DNA of 64,000 bases from Malurus cyaneus samueli (lineage: Eukaryota > Chordata > Aves > Passeriformes > Maluridae), in the NCBI GenBank assembly GCA_009741485.1, contig CM019230.1:11058194-11122193 (forward strand), in the 5' to 3' direction. The position numbers and the translations under genes were made by a program. Below, one piece after another: positions 32,316 to 42,110 of this stretch (the first letter of the stretch is position 1; every line of letters begins with the position of its first letter). The notes under the pieces are model-generated. The model did not search any database, was not told the DNA's origin, and saw nothing but the letters and a program-made list of their open reading frames with translations.

Positions 32316-32889
32316 AGGAATGAGCAGCACCAGAAGCAGAGAGGCAGTGGATCTCCCACCCAACCCCTCAAAATGATAGGATTTTTCCTTTTCCTGCTGA
32401 GATCTGTCTGACAGTGCCATCTGTGCCAAGATGCTGGATTCCAGGGCCCCTCCCGGGCTGCAGGGATTCCCCCCAAGGTGGTTTGTGATGAGGTTCAGGT
32501 CAGATTCCCCACATCACCCAGTCTGTCCACGCCGGTCCCTGCGTGCCCTTCTCGGGTGATGTAATCTGTGCTCAGTCAGAGCATTTCCAAGAGCTGGAGA
32601 GCAGCATTTTAGTTCAGCTCTAATAACTCTGTTAGGGCCGAGCTGGGGCTGGAATCATGCTTTGTGGCCGGGCTGTTCCCATATGTGTGGTTATAGGATG
32701 CCGTTGTCTGCGATGCTCCCCCGCCGTGCCCCGAAGGATTTCTCTTTGTTGTGTGCCCTGTGCCTGGGCCGTGCCTGGCAAACAGGAGAGGGGGGAGAGA
32801 AGGGAAATTTCCCCTTGTCCTTCTCTGCTGGCGATGCCTAAACCCTGCTAACCTAAACCAGAGAGGGAAATGATTGTTCCAGCTTGATT
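32316..32889. other. Single-copy-type DNA, nothing recognised
   Basis: Contains CpG-bearing sequence at 32690-32740 but no island-like density. No gene supported. Confidence 0.4.
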
Positions 32890-33360
32890 ATGGAATAACA
32901 CGATCCCACAATGGTTTGGGGTGGAAAGAGACCTTAAAAAACATCCAGTGCCATCTCTGCCATGGCAGGGACACCTCCCACTGTCCCAGGTCACTCCCAG
33001 CCCCAATGTCCAGCCTGGCCTTGGGCACTGCCAGGGATCCAGGGGCAGCCAACAGCTCTCTGCACCTCGGTGCAGGTGCCCACCCTCCCGGACAATTCCT
33101 CCATATAGCAACTAAATTCCCCTCTTTTAGTCTGGACCCGTTCCCTGTGTCCTGTCACTTCAGGCCCTTGTCCCCAGTTCCTCTCTTGATCTCTTGGAGC
33201 CCCTTTGGGCCCTGGAAAGGGTTTTGAGGTGACCCTGAAGCTCCTCTTCCCCAGCTGAACTCCCCATCTCTTCATCCCCAGTGCAGACCTGTTCCCTGCA
33301 GCGCTGCCAGTCCTGTCCAGCACAGGGAGCAGCCCCACCCTGCTGTGCCAGCGCTGGGGC
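32890..33360 (-). mobile_element. CR1 LINE 3' part
   Basis: Antisense: 'gatcccacaatggtttgggg', 'ccatggcagggacacctccc', 'gccccaatgtccagcctgg', then upstream untranslated sequence. It ends near the start of a family B LTR. Confidence 0.9.
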
Positions 33361-33371
33361 AATGCCCAAAT

Positions 33372-33730
33372 CCAGCCACATAAAACAGAACCCAGAAAGA
33401 ATTTGAGAGAATCCAAAGCAGTTCTGTTCATGGCAGGGCCTTCAGGGCCATCAGGGCAGTCCAGCCCAGCCAGGGGCTGCACCCACAATGGACAATGGCT
33501 CACGGCTTTTTCACCCTTTCTCACTTTTGTCCATTTGCACATCGGGATTTGCTGAATCCTCCAATTGCAGCTGCAGCCAATGCAGTCAAAACTCCAACTT
33601 GGCTCCCCAATTCTCTGTTGTTTCCATCTCTTGGGCTGGCACAGGGAGTGTCCTTGAGTTTGGGGCTGCGAGGAATTGTTTTGTGTAAAAATGGGAGAGC
33701 AGGAGCTCAGCACTGTCTGTGGAGTCTGGA
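33372..33730 (-). mobile_element. LTR of an endogenous retrovirus, family B, truncated
   Basis: Shares about 350 bp with 46554-46999 ('ccaaagcagttctgttcatg', 'cacaatggacaatggctcac', 'gggatttgctgaatcctcc'). It is also related to family A in its inner part ('gagagcaggagctcag', 'gaattgttttgtgtaaa'). The left end is degraded and the right end is cut by a CR1 3' end. Confidence 0.83.
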
Positions 33731-33815
33731 GCAGCCTGGGATGGTGGAAGATGCCCTTGCCCATGGCAGAGCTTTAAGGTCCCTTGCAACCCAACCATTT
33801 TGTGTTTCCATGAAA
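33731..33815 (+). mobile_element. CR1 LINE 3' terminal fragment
   Basis: 'cctgggatggtggaagatgc', 'ccatggcagagctttaagg' and 'cccttgcaacccaaccatttt' are the last ~85 bp of a CR1 in sense. It lies directly against the truncated LTR, so one insertion removed or interrupted the other. Confidence 0.8.
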
Positions 33816-33992
33816 AATGCCTGAAGTCTGAAAGAAAACAAAACCCACTCCATTTCCCCCAGTTTTCAATTTTTCAAGGAATTTGGAACTTTTAGCTCTC
33901 TCATTGTTGGGCAGAGGGTAACACCAAGGCTCAATCTCATCAGGGTGAATAGGGTGAACATTCCTAGAGCTGTTCTAAGCCCATGGGACAGA

Positions 33993-34630
33993 AGCTCCAT
34001 CGGCTCCATCAGCTCCACCAGCTCCATCCACTCCACCAGCTCCACCAGCTCCACCAGCTCCATCAGCTCCATCGCTCCATCAGCTCCATCAGCTCCATCC
34101 GCTCCATCAGCTCCATCAGCTCCATCAGCTCCATCCGCTCCATCCGCTCCATCCGCTCCATCAGCTCCATCAGCTCCATCCGCTCCATCAGCTCCATCAG
34201 CTCCATCCGCTCCATCCGCTCCATCTGCTCCATCCGCTCCATCCGCTCCACCGCTCCACCAGCTCCACCAGCTCCACGCTCCACAGCTCCACCAGCTCCA
34301 TCAGCTCCATCGGCTCCATCAGCTCCACCAGCTCCATCCGCTCCATCCGCTCCATCAGCTCCATCAGCTCCATCAGCTCCATCAGCTCCATCAGCTCCAC
34401 CGCTCCATCCTCCCATCCATCCTCCACAGCTCCTCAGCTCCATCCGCTCCATCAGCTCCACCATCTCCACCGGCTCCACCGGCTCCACCATCTCCACCGG
34501 CTCCACCGGCTCCATCGGCTCCATCCGCTCCATCCGCTCCATCCGCTCCATCAGCTCCATCAGCTCCATCAGCTCCACCAGCTCCATCATCTCCATCATA
34601 TCCATCATCTCCATCAGCTCCATCAGCTCA
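33993..34630. repeat. 9-bp tandem array (GCTCCATCA-type), ~640 bp
   Basis: About 70 units of GCTCCATCA with CCG, CCA and CGG variants. The period is three codons, so all plus-strand frames remain open as Ser-Ala-Pro, Ser-Ile or His-Gln-Leu repeats, and the minus strand as Met-Glu-Leu repeats. No splice context or non-repetitive coding flank exists, so it is treated as a minisatellite, not an exon. Confidence 0.93.
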
Positions 34631-35975
34631 TGGCTGAGCCCCCTCTGGCAGTGCTGATCCCACTGCAGCAGCTCCAGAAGGATCCCAGCACCTCAGGGAG
34701 AGCACAGCTGGAGGCAGAAAGGAGAAAAAGAGCCCCAGTGGGGCAGGAAATGGGAATGTCCTCGTCTGGCATGGCCCTGTCTGTGCTCCCAGTGCTCTGC
34801 TGGGCACCTGCTCTTGGGTTTGCTCCGAGGGACCCTTCACACCAAGGGGAACACCCAGTCAAAATGGGATTATGGCAAATAAATTGAATAACAACACCTG
34901 GATTGGGCCCACCAGCAGCCCCCAAGGCACTTCTGTAAGGAAAGGGAAGGAAAAGCTGCATCCCAGAATTTTGCAAGGCTGAGAGAAATGATTGCGAGGT
35001 AGCAGGATTAAAAAAAATCAAACCAAAAAGCAAACATAGCATCCTATAATATATCCGTGAAAAAGGAAAAGTCATGCTACTTGAAGTCTGCAAATTCAAG
35101 TTTCTCCTGGGAAAATGTAACTCCTGTTCAAATGCTAATGGCTCGTTATCACAGGGATGTTTTAATTGAACTACAATGTTCCGTAAGCAGGGGCAGAGCA
35201 AGGTTCAGAGAGCAAATGGCTGATGAACAATCTTCAATCTGCCAGCAAATGTTTGCTTTTTTTTCATAAACTCCCCCTTCTTGATCTCTGCCTTGAGCAG
35301 ATTCTCTGGAGGGAGCTGGGAAAGGCAGCTGATTTCAGCTGGAGGCAGCAGCAATATTTGTGTGGGTCTTTCATCCTCCTTTGAAACAGGAAATTTGTGG
35401 CACTGCCCAAGTGGCCATGGCCAGACTGGCCCTGAGTGCCCAGAAATTCCTGGGGTATGAGCAGAGACTGGGAAGCAAAGATGCAGCATCTTTTAAAAGA
35501 GTGATAGAGAAAGGGAAATCCACTTGGGCATTGCAGCCCCAGAGCATTTCTGGAGGCTCCTCAGGACCAGCACAAACTCCTCACAAATAATTCTAGGGAC
35601 TCACCCCTTCACAGGAATCCATGATCCAGAGCTTGCAAGAGGGAGGCTGGAAGAAAAGAGAGAGGCCATGATGTTTGTCATTTTCAATAGAAGTTGAAAA
35701 TCCTTCCTTATTTTTTCTGGAAACTCTTCCCAGGGAATTTCTGAGGGATGCCTCCACATTTGGAAGGTTTTGCCACCTCCTCACATTGCCACAGCTGTAG
35801 GAAGGAAATTAGGAGCTGCTATTGCTGCCAAAGCTGTGGAAAGCCTTTGGGTGTGTTTGGTGATGTTTGCAGGGAGCATTCAGATGGCCTTGACCAGAAA
35901 AACTCATGTGGGAAGGGAGTGGGAGGGTTTTTCTATCAGACAGGAATAAACATTTGTCAGAAGTGTCAGCATCTC
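34631..35975. other. Single-copy-type DNA with a low-GC segment
   Basis: 34860-35280 is AT-rich with 'caaatgctaatggctcg', 'gatgttttaattgaactac' and 'gcaaatgtttgctttt' and no CR1 or LTR similarity, a conserved noncoding candidate. The rest is ordinary DNA. Confidence 0.42.
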
Positions 35976-36089
35976 CTGCCCACCCTGTGAGGCTCCTCTG
36001 AGGCTCTCTCAGTGCCATTCCTGTGATGGCAGAGCCTGTGCCAGCCTCTCCTGGCCTGGTACCCACTGGGGACAGGAATTGGAGCCTGC

Positions 36090-36610
36090 CCAGACCCTCT
36101 GGGGGCAGAACAGAGGGACTCAGCAGAGCCCCCACCTGCCCCAGCCCTGGGCCCAGCACGGGGAGGAGCTGGAGCTGCTGCACAGAGCCCAGAGGAGGCT
36201 CCAGGATGGGCAGAGGATGGAGCAGCTCTGCTGGGAGGGAAGGCTGGGACAGCTGGGATTGTTCAGCCTGGAGAGGAGAAGCTTTGGGGTGACCTCAGTG
36301 TGACCTTCCAGGACCTGAAGGAGCTGCAGGAAAGATGGAGAGAGACTGGGGACAAGGGATGGAGGGACAGGACACAGGGAATGGTTCCCAGTGCCAGAGG
36401 ACAGGGATGGATGGGATATTGGGCAGGAATTGTTCCCTGGCACAGGGTGCCCAGAGCAGCTGTGGCTGCCCCTGGATCCCTGGCAGTGCCCAAGGCCAGG
36501 CTGGACATTGGGGCTGGGAGTGACCTGGGACAGTGGGAGGTGTCCCTGCCATGGCAGGGGTGGGATTGGTTTAAAGTCCCTTCCAGCCCAACCATTCAGG
36601 GACTCCATGG
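36090..36610 (+). mobile_element. CR1 LINE 3' part, long sense copy
   Basis: The best sense copy in the window: 'cagcacggggaggagctgg', 'ctggagaggagaagctttgg', 'ccaggacctgaaggagctgc', 'ggcacagggtgcccagagc', 'ccatggcaggggtgggattgg', ending 'ccagcccaaccattc'. Almost no octamer tail. Confidence 0.93.
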
Positions 36611-36889
36611 CGTTTGGGGACCCTGGGGGCAGGTGGGTGCCAGGAGGGCTCTGCAAAGGCAGCACCCATTGCTCGGGACAGCGACTGCTTCAGAGCAAAC
36701 AGGGAAACTTCCCAGGCTCCAAAGCCTCTCTCAATTCACACTCTGGAGTTGCCAGAGAGCCTGGAACTGGAGTGGAATGAGCAGCGTTTGGTGTCGGTGT
36801 TTGAAAAGCAGAGAGGAGCTGCAGTAGCTGAGAGCCGGGCAGGACAGGGCTGTTCCACCCCGATCCGCCGTGCCCTCCTGCTCCTGCTC
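36611..36889. other. Short single-copy-type segment
   Basis: Ordinary DNA between a CR1 end and a GC-rich array; nothing recognised. Confidence 0.4.
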
Positions 36890-37778
36890 CAGCCCAGCCC
36901 TGATCCAGCCCAGCCCAGCCCAGCCCAGCCCTGCTCCAGCCCAGCCCAGCCCTGCCCAGATCCAGCCCAGCCCAGCCAGCCTGCCCTGATCCAGCCCAGC
37001 TCAGTCCTGCTCCCCCAGCCCAGCCAGCCCATCCCTGCTCCAGCCAGCCCTGCTCCAGCCCAGCCCAGCCCCTCCCAGCCCAGCCCAGCCCAAGCCAGCC
37101 CAGCCCTGCTCCAGCCCAGCCAGCCCTGCTCCACCCAGCCCAGCCCAGCCCACCCAGCCCGCTCCAGCCCAGCCCAGCCCTGCTCCAGCCCAGCCCAGCC
37201 AGCCCAGCCCTGCTCCAGCCCAGCCCTGCTCCAGCCCACCCAGCCCTGCTCCAGCCCAGCCCGCCCAGCCCAGCCCAGCCCGCCCAGCACACCCAGCCCT
37301 GCCCAGCCAGCCCCACCCAGCCCAGCCCAGCCCGACCCAGCCCAGCCACAGCCCAGCTCCAGCCCAGCCCAGCCCGCAGCCCAGCCCGTTCCACCAGCCC
37401 AGCCCAGCCAGCCCGCAGTCCAGCCCAGCCCAGCCAGCCCTGCCCAGCCCAGCCCACCCAGCCCAGCCCGGCTCCAGCCCAGCCCAGCCCAGCCCAGCCC
37501 TGCTCCAGCCCAGCCCAGCCCACCCAGCCCTATCCACCCAGCCCAGCCCTGCTCAGCCCAGCCCAGCCCAGCCCAGCCCAGCCCAGCCCTGCTCCAGCCC
37601 AGCCCAGCCGCCCAGCCCGTCAGCCCCAGCCTGCCCAGCCCAGCCCAGCCCCCAGCCCAGCCCAGCCCTGCTCCGCCCAGTCAGCCCTGATCCAGCCCAC
37701 CCAGCCCAGCCCACCCAGCCCAGCCCTGCTCCAGTCCAGCCCTGATCCAGCCCAGCCAGCCCAGCCCAGCCCAGCCCA
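36890..37778. repeat. AGCCC/GGGCT array, ~0.9 kb, G-quadruplex-prone
   Basis: Built from AGCCC pentamers grouped as CAGCCCAGCC with inserted 'ctgctccag' and 'ctgatccag' pieces. On the minus strand it reads GGGCTGGGCTGGG repeatedly, giving dozens of runs of three G separated by two-base loops, the classical G-quadruplex pattern. The strand asymmetry is complete. The long open frames across it (up to 358 codons of Pro/Ala/Ser/Gln on plus) are compositional. Confidence 0.94.
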
Positions 37779-38574
37779 AGGGACAGGGCTAATATCTCAG
37801 GGAGGACTGGAATTTCACATTTCACGGGGATGGAGCTGCACTGCCGGCCCCCGAGGCCACCTGCCCGCCCTCCCCCAAACCTATCTTATCTCTGCCTCTG
37901 CCCGAAATAATAGGAACGGAAAAATTAACAACATGAAAAAGGGAGGAGATGATAGAGAGTATCTGAAAAATTATCTGTGTCCTCATTTCAGAGCTTTGCA
38001 TGGTAACAGAGAGGCAGGAGGCTTTTTTTTCTTTGTTAGTCTCTTAAAATATTGAAAAGCTGGGTGTCTCTTGAACCTACTGTGTTGTCAGGGAGTGAGA
38101 AAGCTCTGAGGAAGTCTTGAGGAGTCTTTTGCACTTGAGGAACTCCCCAGCAAAGCCATGCACGGAGCACAGCAAATCAAAGCTAAAAGCAAAGTTTGCT
38201 GTCCTGCTGTTCTTGGGCACATGGACAGGGGTGACCCGGGAACCTTGGGACAAAACCTCTGCCACCAGGATGCTCTCAGGGCTCTGCCTGGGATCTCTTC
38301 TGATTTCCTTCATCTCCTTAATCTTGAAGGCGTGAGTGAGACCAGGCCTTGGGTCTGAGCCAGGGATGAGCCCATTTCCTGTTTGGTCTGTTCGATTTGG
38401 CACTGGGGTGCTTCCCCTCTCCGATTTCCATCATTCCTTGGCAATTTCCAAAACAAGCAGTTGTTGTTCTCCTTAAATTCTTGCCAACAAAGAATTGAGC
38501 CTTTGATGTTGCTGTGGGTGTTGTTTCCTGTGACACCCTCGGGGTGCCATTAATGATGTCATGTGTGGTACTTG
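37779..38574. other. Single-copy-type DNA with regulatory-looking words
   Basis: 37870-38050 contains a double GATA-type site ('cctatcttatctctg') and AT-rich words. It lies about 0.9 kb upstream of the last exon and is probably intronic. No exon is supported. Confidence 0.4.
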
Positions 38575-38890
38575 TACATGCTTTATATAATTCATTCATA
38601 TTTTATTATTATATTTATATTTATATTATATATTTTAATATTATATTTATATTTTATATTAATATTATATTTAATATTATATTATATTTATATTTATTTA
38701 TATTTATATTTTATTATTTATATATATTTATATTTATATTATTTTATTTTATATTTATATTTATATTTATATTTATATTAATATTTTAATTTAATATTTA
38801 TATTATCTATTTCTATATATTTTGTATTTTATATATTTATATTTATATTTTATATGTATTTTTAATATTTATATTTATATATTTTATACT
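38575..38890. repeat. AT-rich (ATATTTAT)n tract
   Basis: About 315 bp of almost only A and T, mostly TATTTATA words. It ends some 55 bp before the splice acceptor at 38946 and is therefore immediately intronic if the exon is real. Confidence 0.93.
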
Positions 38891-38946
38891 GTATTTCCAC
38901 ACATAGAGACTGACAAAAGGTGTCTTTGTTTTCTTTTCCCTGGCAG

Positions 38947-39068
38947 GTCACTATGGAAAGGATATTTATCGCAGCGGAGGGCCGGATCTCCACAATTTCA
39001 TCTCCTCCGGGTTTGTCACGTTAGGAAGAGGACACTCGAAGGGTACAGTGGAAACCATTTTTTGCTAA
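38947..39068 (+). CDS. Last coding exon of an unidentified protein (partial)
   Basis: A long pyrimidine run ending 'ttttcccctggcag'-like sequence at 38946 is a strong acceptor. The exon starts with two bases (GT) completing a split codon, then reads HYGKDIYRSGG, passes a segment containing NFISSGFVTLGRG, and stops at TAA 39066-39068 with the tail VETIFC. This frame was chosen because it is polar, non-repetitive and followed by a plausible 3' UTR; the other two frames either stop early or run on 17 bp further with a Leu/Arg-rich reading. The four-residue tail TIFC resembles a PDZ-binding terminus (hydrophobic residue at -1, Thr at -3, Cys last), which would suit a membrane or synaptic protein, but that is inference. 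I do not recognise the family. Earlier exons are not identified in this window. Confidence 0.55.
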
Positions 39069-39614
39069 ATGAAAAGCTTGTTTGAAATGCAAAGCTGTGG
39101 CTGGGCTCTGAGCGGCCCGAGCTGGCCGTGCTGGCCTCAGGCTGGGGGGTCAGCCCAGGAAATGGGCAGTGCTGGGCTGGGCAGCACCTGCGGGCTCCTG
39201 GAGGGGATGGGGCAGGGCAGGGCTGAGCCCAGGCTCCATTTGGGATTTGCACTGGGACTGTTCCTCCAGCTTTGTGTTTTCCTGGGTGCATGGGTGCAAC
39301 CCCCAGCCTGGGCCGTGCTCCCAACGGGAAGGGAAGGGATGTCCAGGGATGTCCAGCCATCCCAGGGCAGGCAGTGACCACTCCCAGACTCTGGGTCTGG
39401 AGTTCTTTGCGTTCTGAGCTTTTCTCTTTTTTTGTTTGTGTTTTTTTGGGTTTTTTTTTTCTGATTGGGGGATGAAGAATATTTTATAAAATGATTTCTT
39501 TTAAGGTCCTAAAACCTATCTTTTCTGTGTTCCTATAATCTGTGATATAATGTACAAACAGGAAAACACAAAAATATACATATGCTGCTCTGTGTACGTT
39601 CTGTGTATATGTAC

Positions 39615-39622
39615 TGTACATA
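39615..39622 (+). promoter_or_regulatory. Possible Pumilio-binding element in the 3' UTR
   Basis: TGTACATA fits the Pumilio consensus UGUANAUA. It is followed by an AU-rich 'aatatttg'. An eight-base match can occur by chance. Confidence 0.35.
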
Positions 39623-40179
39623 AATATTTGTGGAGAGACAGCTGTAGCTCTGTGAGACCAGCACCCAAACACCTCGGGGGTTCTGGTGACACCAAAGCTG
39701 AGCTCTGGTGACACTATCCCCCCGAGGGATGTTCCCTGGTGACGCTGTTGCCTGTTTGTTGAGTTTTTCTGGCGCACAGTGAGATGTGTTTGGAGTGTCC
39801 CTGTGTCCCCCCGGTCCCCCGGCGCCCTGGCTGTGACACTGGGGGTGCATGTGCCATCTCTGTGTCCCCTGCCCCACTCTGCTGTACTCCCACAGAGCTG
39901 ATGTATGTGCAGACCCCTCTGTAGAGCAATGTACTGTACGTGCAGCTGTGTCCTCGTGCTCGCCTGGTTGAACGCTCCTCTGTTGTTTCTGTGGATGACC
40001 ATGACTCACAAATGATTAAAAGACCTGGATTTTTAATTTTTTTTTTTTTTATTTTCCTTACATTTCTTGCACTTTTTCCAGTTCTCCCTGAGTGTCATCC
40101 AAAGCAGTGTTGGTCCTGTAGAATTGTCAGAGAAGAAACAAATATATGTATATTGTCTGTGTATGTCTGTGTGTGCTTA

Positions 40180-40185
40180 AATAAA
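40180..40185 (+). promoter_or_regulatory. Polyadenylation signal AATAAA
   Basis: AATAAAG followed by 'tttactgagg', preceded by a TGT-rich stretch ('gtctgtgtatgtctgtgtgtg') that could include upstream U/GU elements. It fits as the main poly(A) signal of the gene ending at 39068; cleavage would fall near 40195-40205. Confidence 0.6.
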
Positions 40186-40219
40186 GTTTACTGAGGCTGA
40201 GGCAGCGCCCGTGGGACTT

Positions 40220-40891
40220 GTAATCCAATATCCTGAAATCCCAGATTTCTAATCCAATACCCTGAAATCCCAGATTTTAACCCAATGCCCTGAAATTCCA
40301 GCCCTGCAATCTAATACCCTTCAATCCCAGCCCTGTAATTCCATATCCTGAAATCCCAGATTTCTAATGCAATACCCTGCAATCCCAGTCCTGTAATCCA
40401 ATACTCTGTAATCCAATATCCTCAATTTCCAGATTTCTAATCCAATATCCCACAATCCCAGTCCTGTAATCCAATACTCTGTAATCCAATATTCTCAATT
40501 TCCAGATTTCTAATCCAATATCCCATAATCTCAATCCTGTAATCCACTACCCTGTAATCCAAACCCCTGAAATCCCAGATTTTTAACGCAATGCCCTGAA
40601 ATTCCAGCCCTGTAATCCAATACCCTGCAATTCCAGACTTTTCACACAATGCCCTGCCATTCCAGATTTCTAATCCAATGCCCTGAAATTCCAGATTTCT
40701 AATCCAATGTTCTACAATCCCACTCCTGTAATCCCACACTATGCCGTCCCAGATTTCATACCCTGCAATCCCATGCCTGTAATGCAATATCCTGAAATAC
40801 AATCCCTTCCAATCCCAGTCCTGTGATCCAAACCCCTGCCATCCCACTCCTGCAATCCCACTCCTATAATCCCACACCCTACAATCCCAGT
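40220..40891. repeat. Degenerate tandem repeat (taatccaatac-cctgaaatcccag), ~670 bp
   Basis: Units built from 'ctaatccaataccctgaaat' and 'cccagatttctaatcc' modules of about 20 bp, arranged in higher-order combinations. It starts within 20-40 bp of the presumed cleavage site. On the minus strand it stays open for 175 codons by composition. Confidence 0.9.
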
Positions 40892-41859
40892 CGGGCTCTG
40901 CTCTGGGGGGAAGGGAAGCAGAGGAAGCCGTCTCTTCCAACCTCAGGTGGGCTGGGAGCTGCAATGGTTTGAGGATGGAGCCATGGGTGGCATTTCACAC
41001 AAGTTGTCCCCATCCCAAAGGAGTTGTGCTGTCCCAGCAGGAATGTGTTTAGGGTCAGGTAGCAAAGATACCCCAGGAGGGGTGTCCATGGAGTGGGGTC
41101 TCCCGATAGCTTCCACCAAGCCATGGATAACCCCAAGAAGGGCTGTAACTCTGGCCCCTTTGCCTCAGACAGGTGAATTATCCCCACTCACACAACTGAG
41201 GCACCTCCCAGAGTTTGCTGGACAAAAGCTCCTTCCCAGCTGAGAGCAAACCCTTCTTTCCTCCTTGAGCTGCCAGGTTTTGGGGGCTCTGCTCTCCTGA
41301 GGTGGGCCAGTGGTGCTTTGGCAGAGCACATTTCTTGTCCCTGGGCAGTGGGAGAGTGGGCAGTGGGAGTGCAGAGTGTTTGTACACCTCAGCCAGCAGG
41401 CAGGGAGTGCTTCCCAACAGGAATAAAAGGCTTTTAATCTCTGAAGAAATTCAACAATATCTTGGCTGTTCATAGACATCAGAATGGACTGGCCTTAGAA
41501 TTTACCTTCTAGCTAAATTCACTGGGTTTTGAACAGTGTAATATTCATTTTGAATTCCTTAATGGCGAATTCCCCCACTGCTGAGTGGTGAGGGTGATAA
41601 ACCTCTCCCACCTGTGGCAGGACCTGCTTGTGCTCGTGTGTGGCTTTGTCTCTGTCTGTGACATGACCTGATTGTCTGTGTGTGCTTGTGACAGCGGGGA
41701 TTTGGGGTGGCACAGAGCACTGAGGGCTTCTGTCACTGGGATTGGGCCTGAAATGGTTGGATTCCTGGAAATATTGTGTGACAGTTTGCCTGTGTTCAGC
41801 TTGAAGTGACCACCCAGTACCTGTGAGGAGGGGTGAGAGCTTCAGACAGGGCTTTAAAC
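40892..41859. other. Single-copy-type intergenic DNA
   Basis: No gene, transposon or array recognised. Confidence 0.4.
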
Positions 41860-42110
41860 AAGCAGGTTTTGTCCTATTTTGTCCTATTTCCATTAAGATG
41901 CTCAGGTTCTGTCCTATTTTGTCCTATTCCTATTTAAATGAGCATGTTTTCTCCTACTCCTATTTAGATGAGCAGGTTTTCTCCTATTTTGTCCTATTCC
42001 TATTTAGATGAGCAGGTTTTCTCCTATTTTGTCCTGTTCCTATTTAGATGAGCAGGTTTTCTCCTCTTTTGTCCTGTTCCCATTAGGATGCTCAGGTTCT
42101 GTCCCATTTC
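41860..42110. repeat. 40-bp minisatellite, about six units
   Basis: 'gatgagcaggttttctcct' recurs at 40-bp spacing (for example 41970, 42010, 42050), with 'attttgtcctattcctattt' between. Outer units are diverged ('gatgctcaggttctgtcc' at both ends). Confidence 0.93.

Larger units (their letters stand above)
39069..40200 (+). other. 3' UTR of the unidentified gene
   Basis: About 1.1 kb from the stop to the poly(A) region. The first ~350 bp are GC-rich. The remainder has features common in vertebrate brain-type 3' UTRs: U-rich runs (39420-39470, 40025-40060), AU-rich 'cataaatatttgtggagag', and a match to the Pumilio consensus TGTANATA at 39615-39622. No transposon lies inside it. Confidence 0.5.

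Noticed and set aside
33945..34657. Open frames of 224-230 codons (Ser/Ala/Pro or His/Gln/Leu)
   Set aside because: Pure translation of a 9-bp array in all frames, with no unique coding flank.
36614..37690. 358-codon Pro/Ala/Ser-rich frame and 277-codon Gly/Trp/Leu frame on the other strand
   Set aside because: Both read an AGCCC array; composition explains the lack of stops.
38822..39085. Alternative frame over the last exon (ending NEKLV)
   Set aside because: It is open upstream only because of the AT-rich intron tract (Ile/Tyr/Phe-rich) and reads Leu/Arg-rich in the exon; the frame ending VETIFC looks more protein-like. The choice is not certain.
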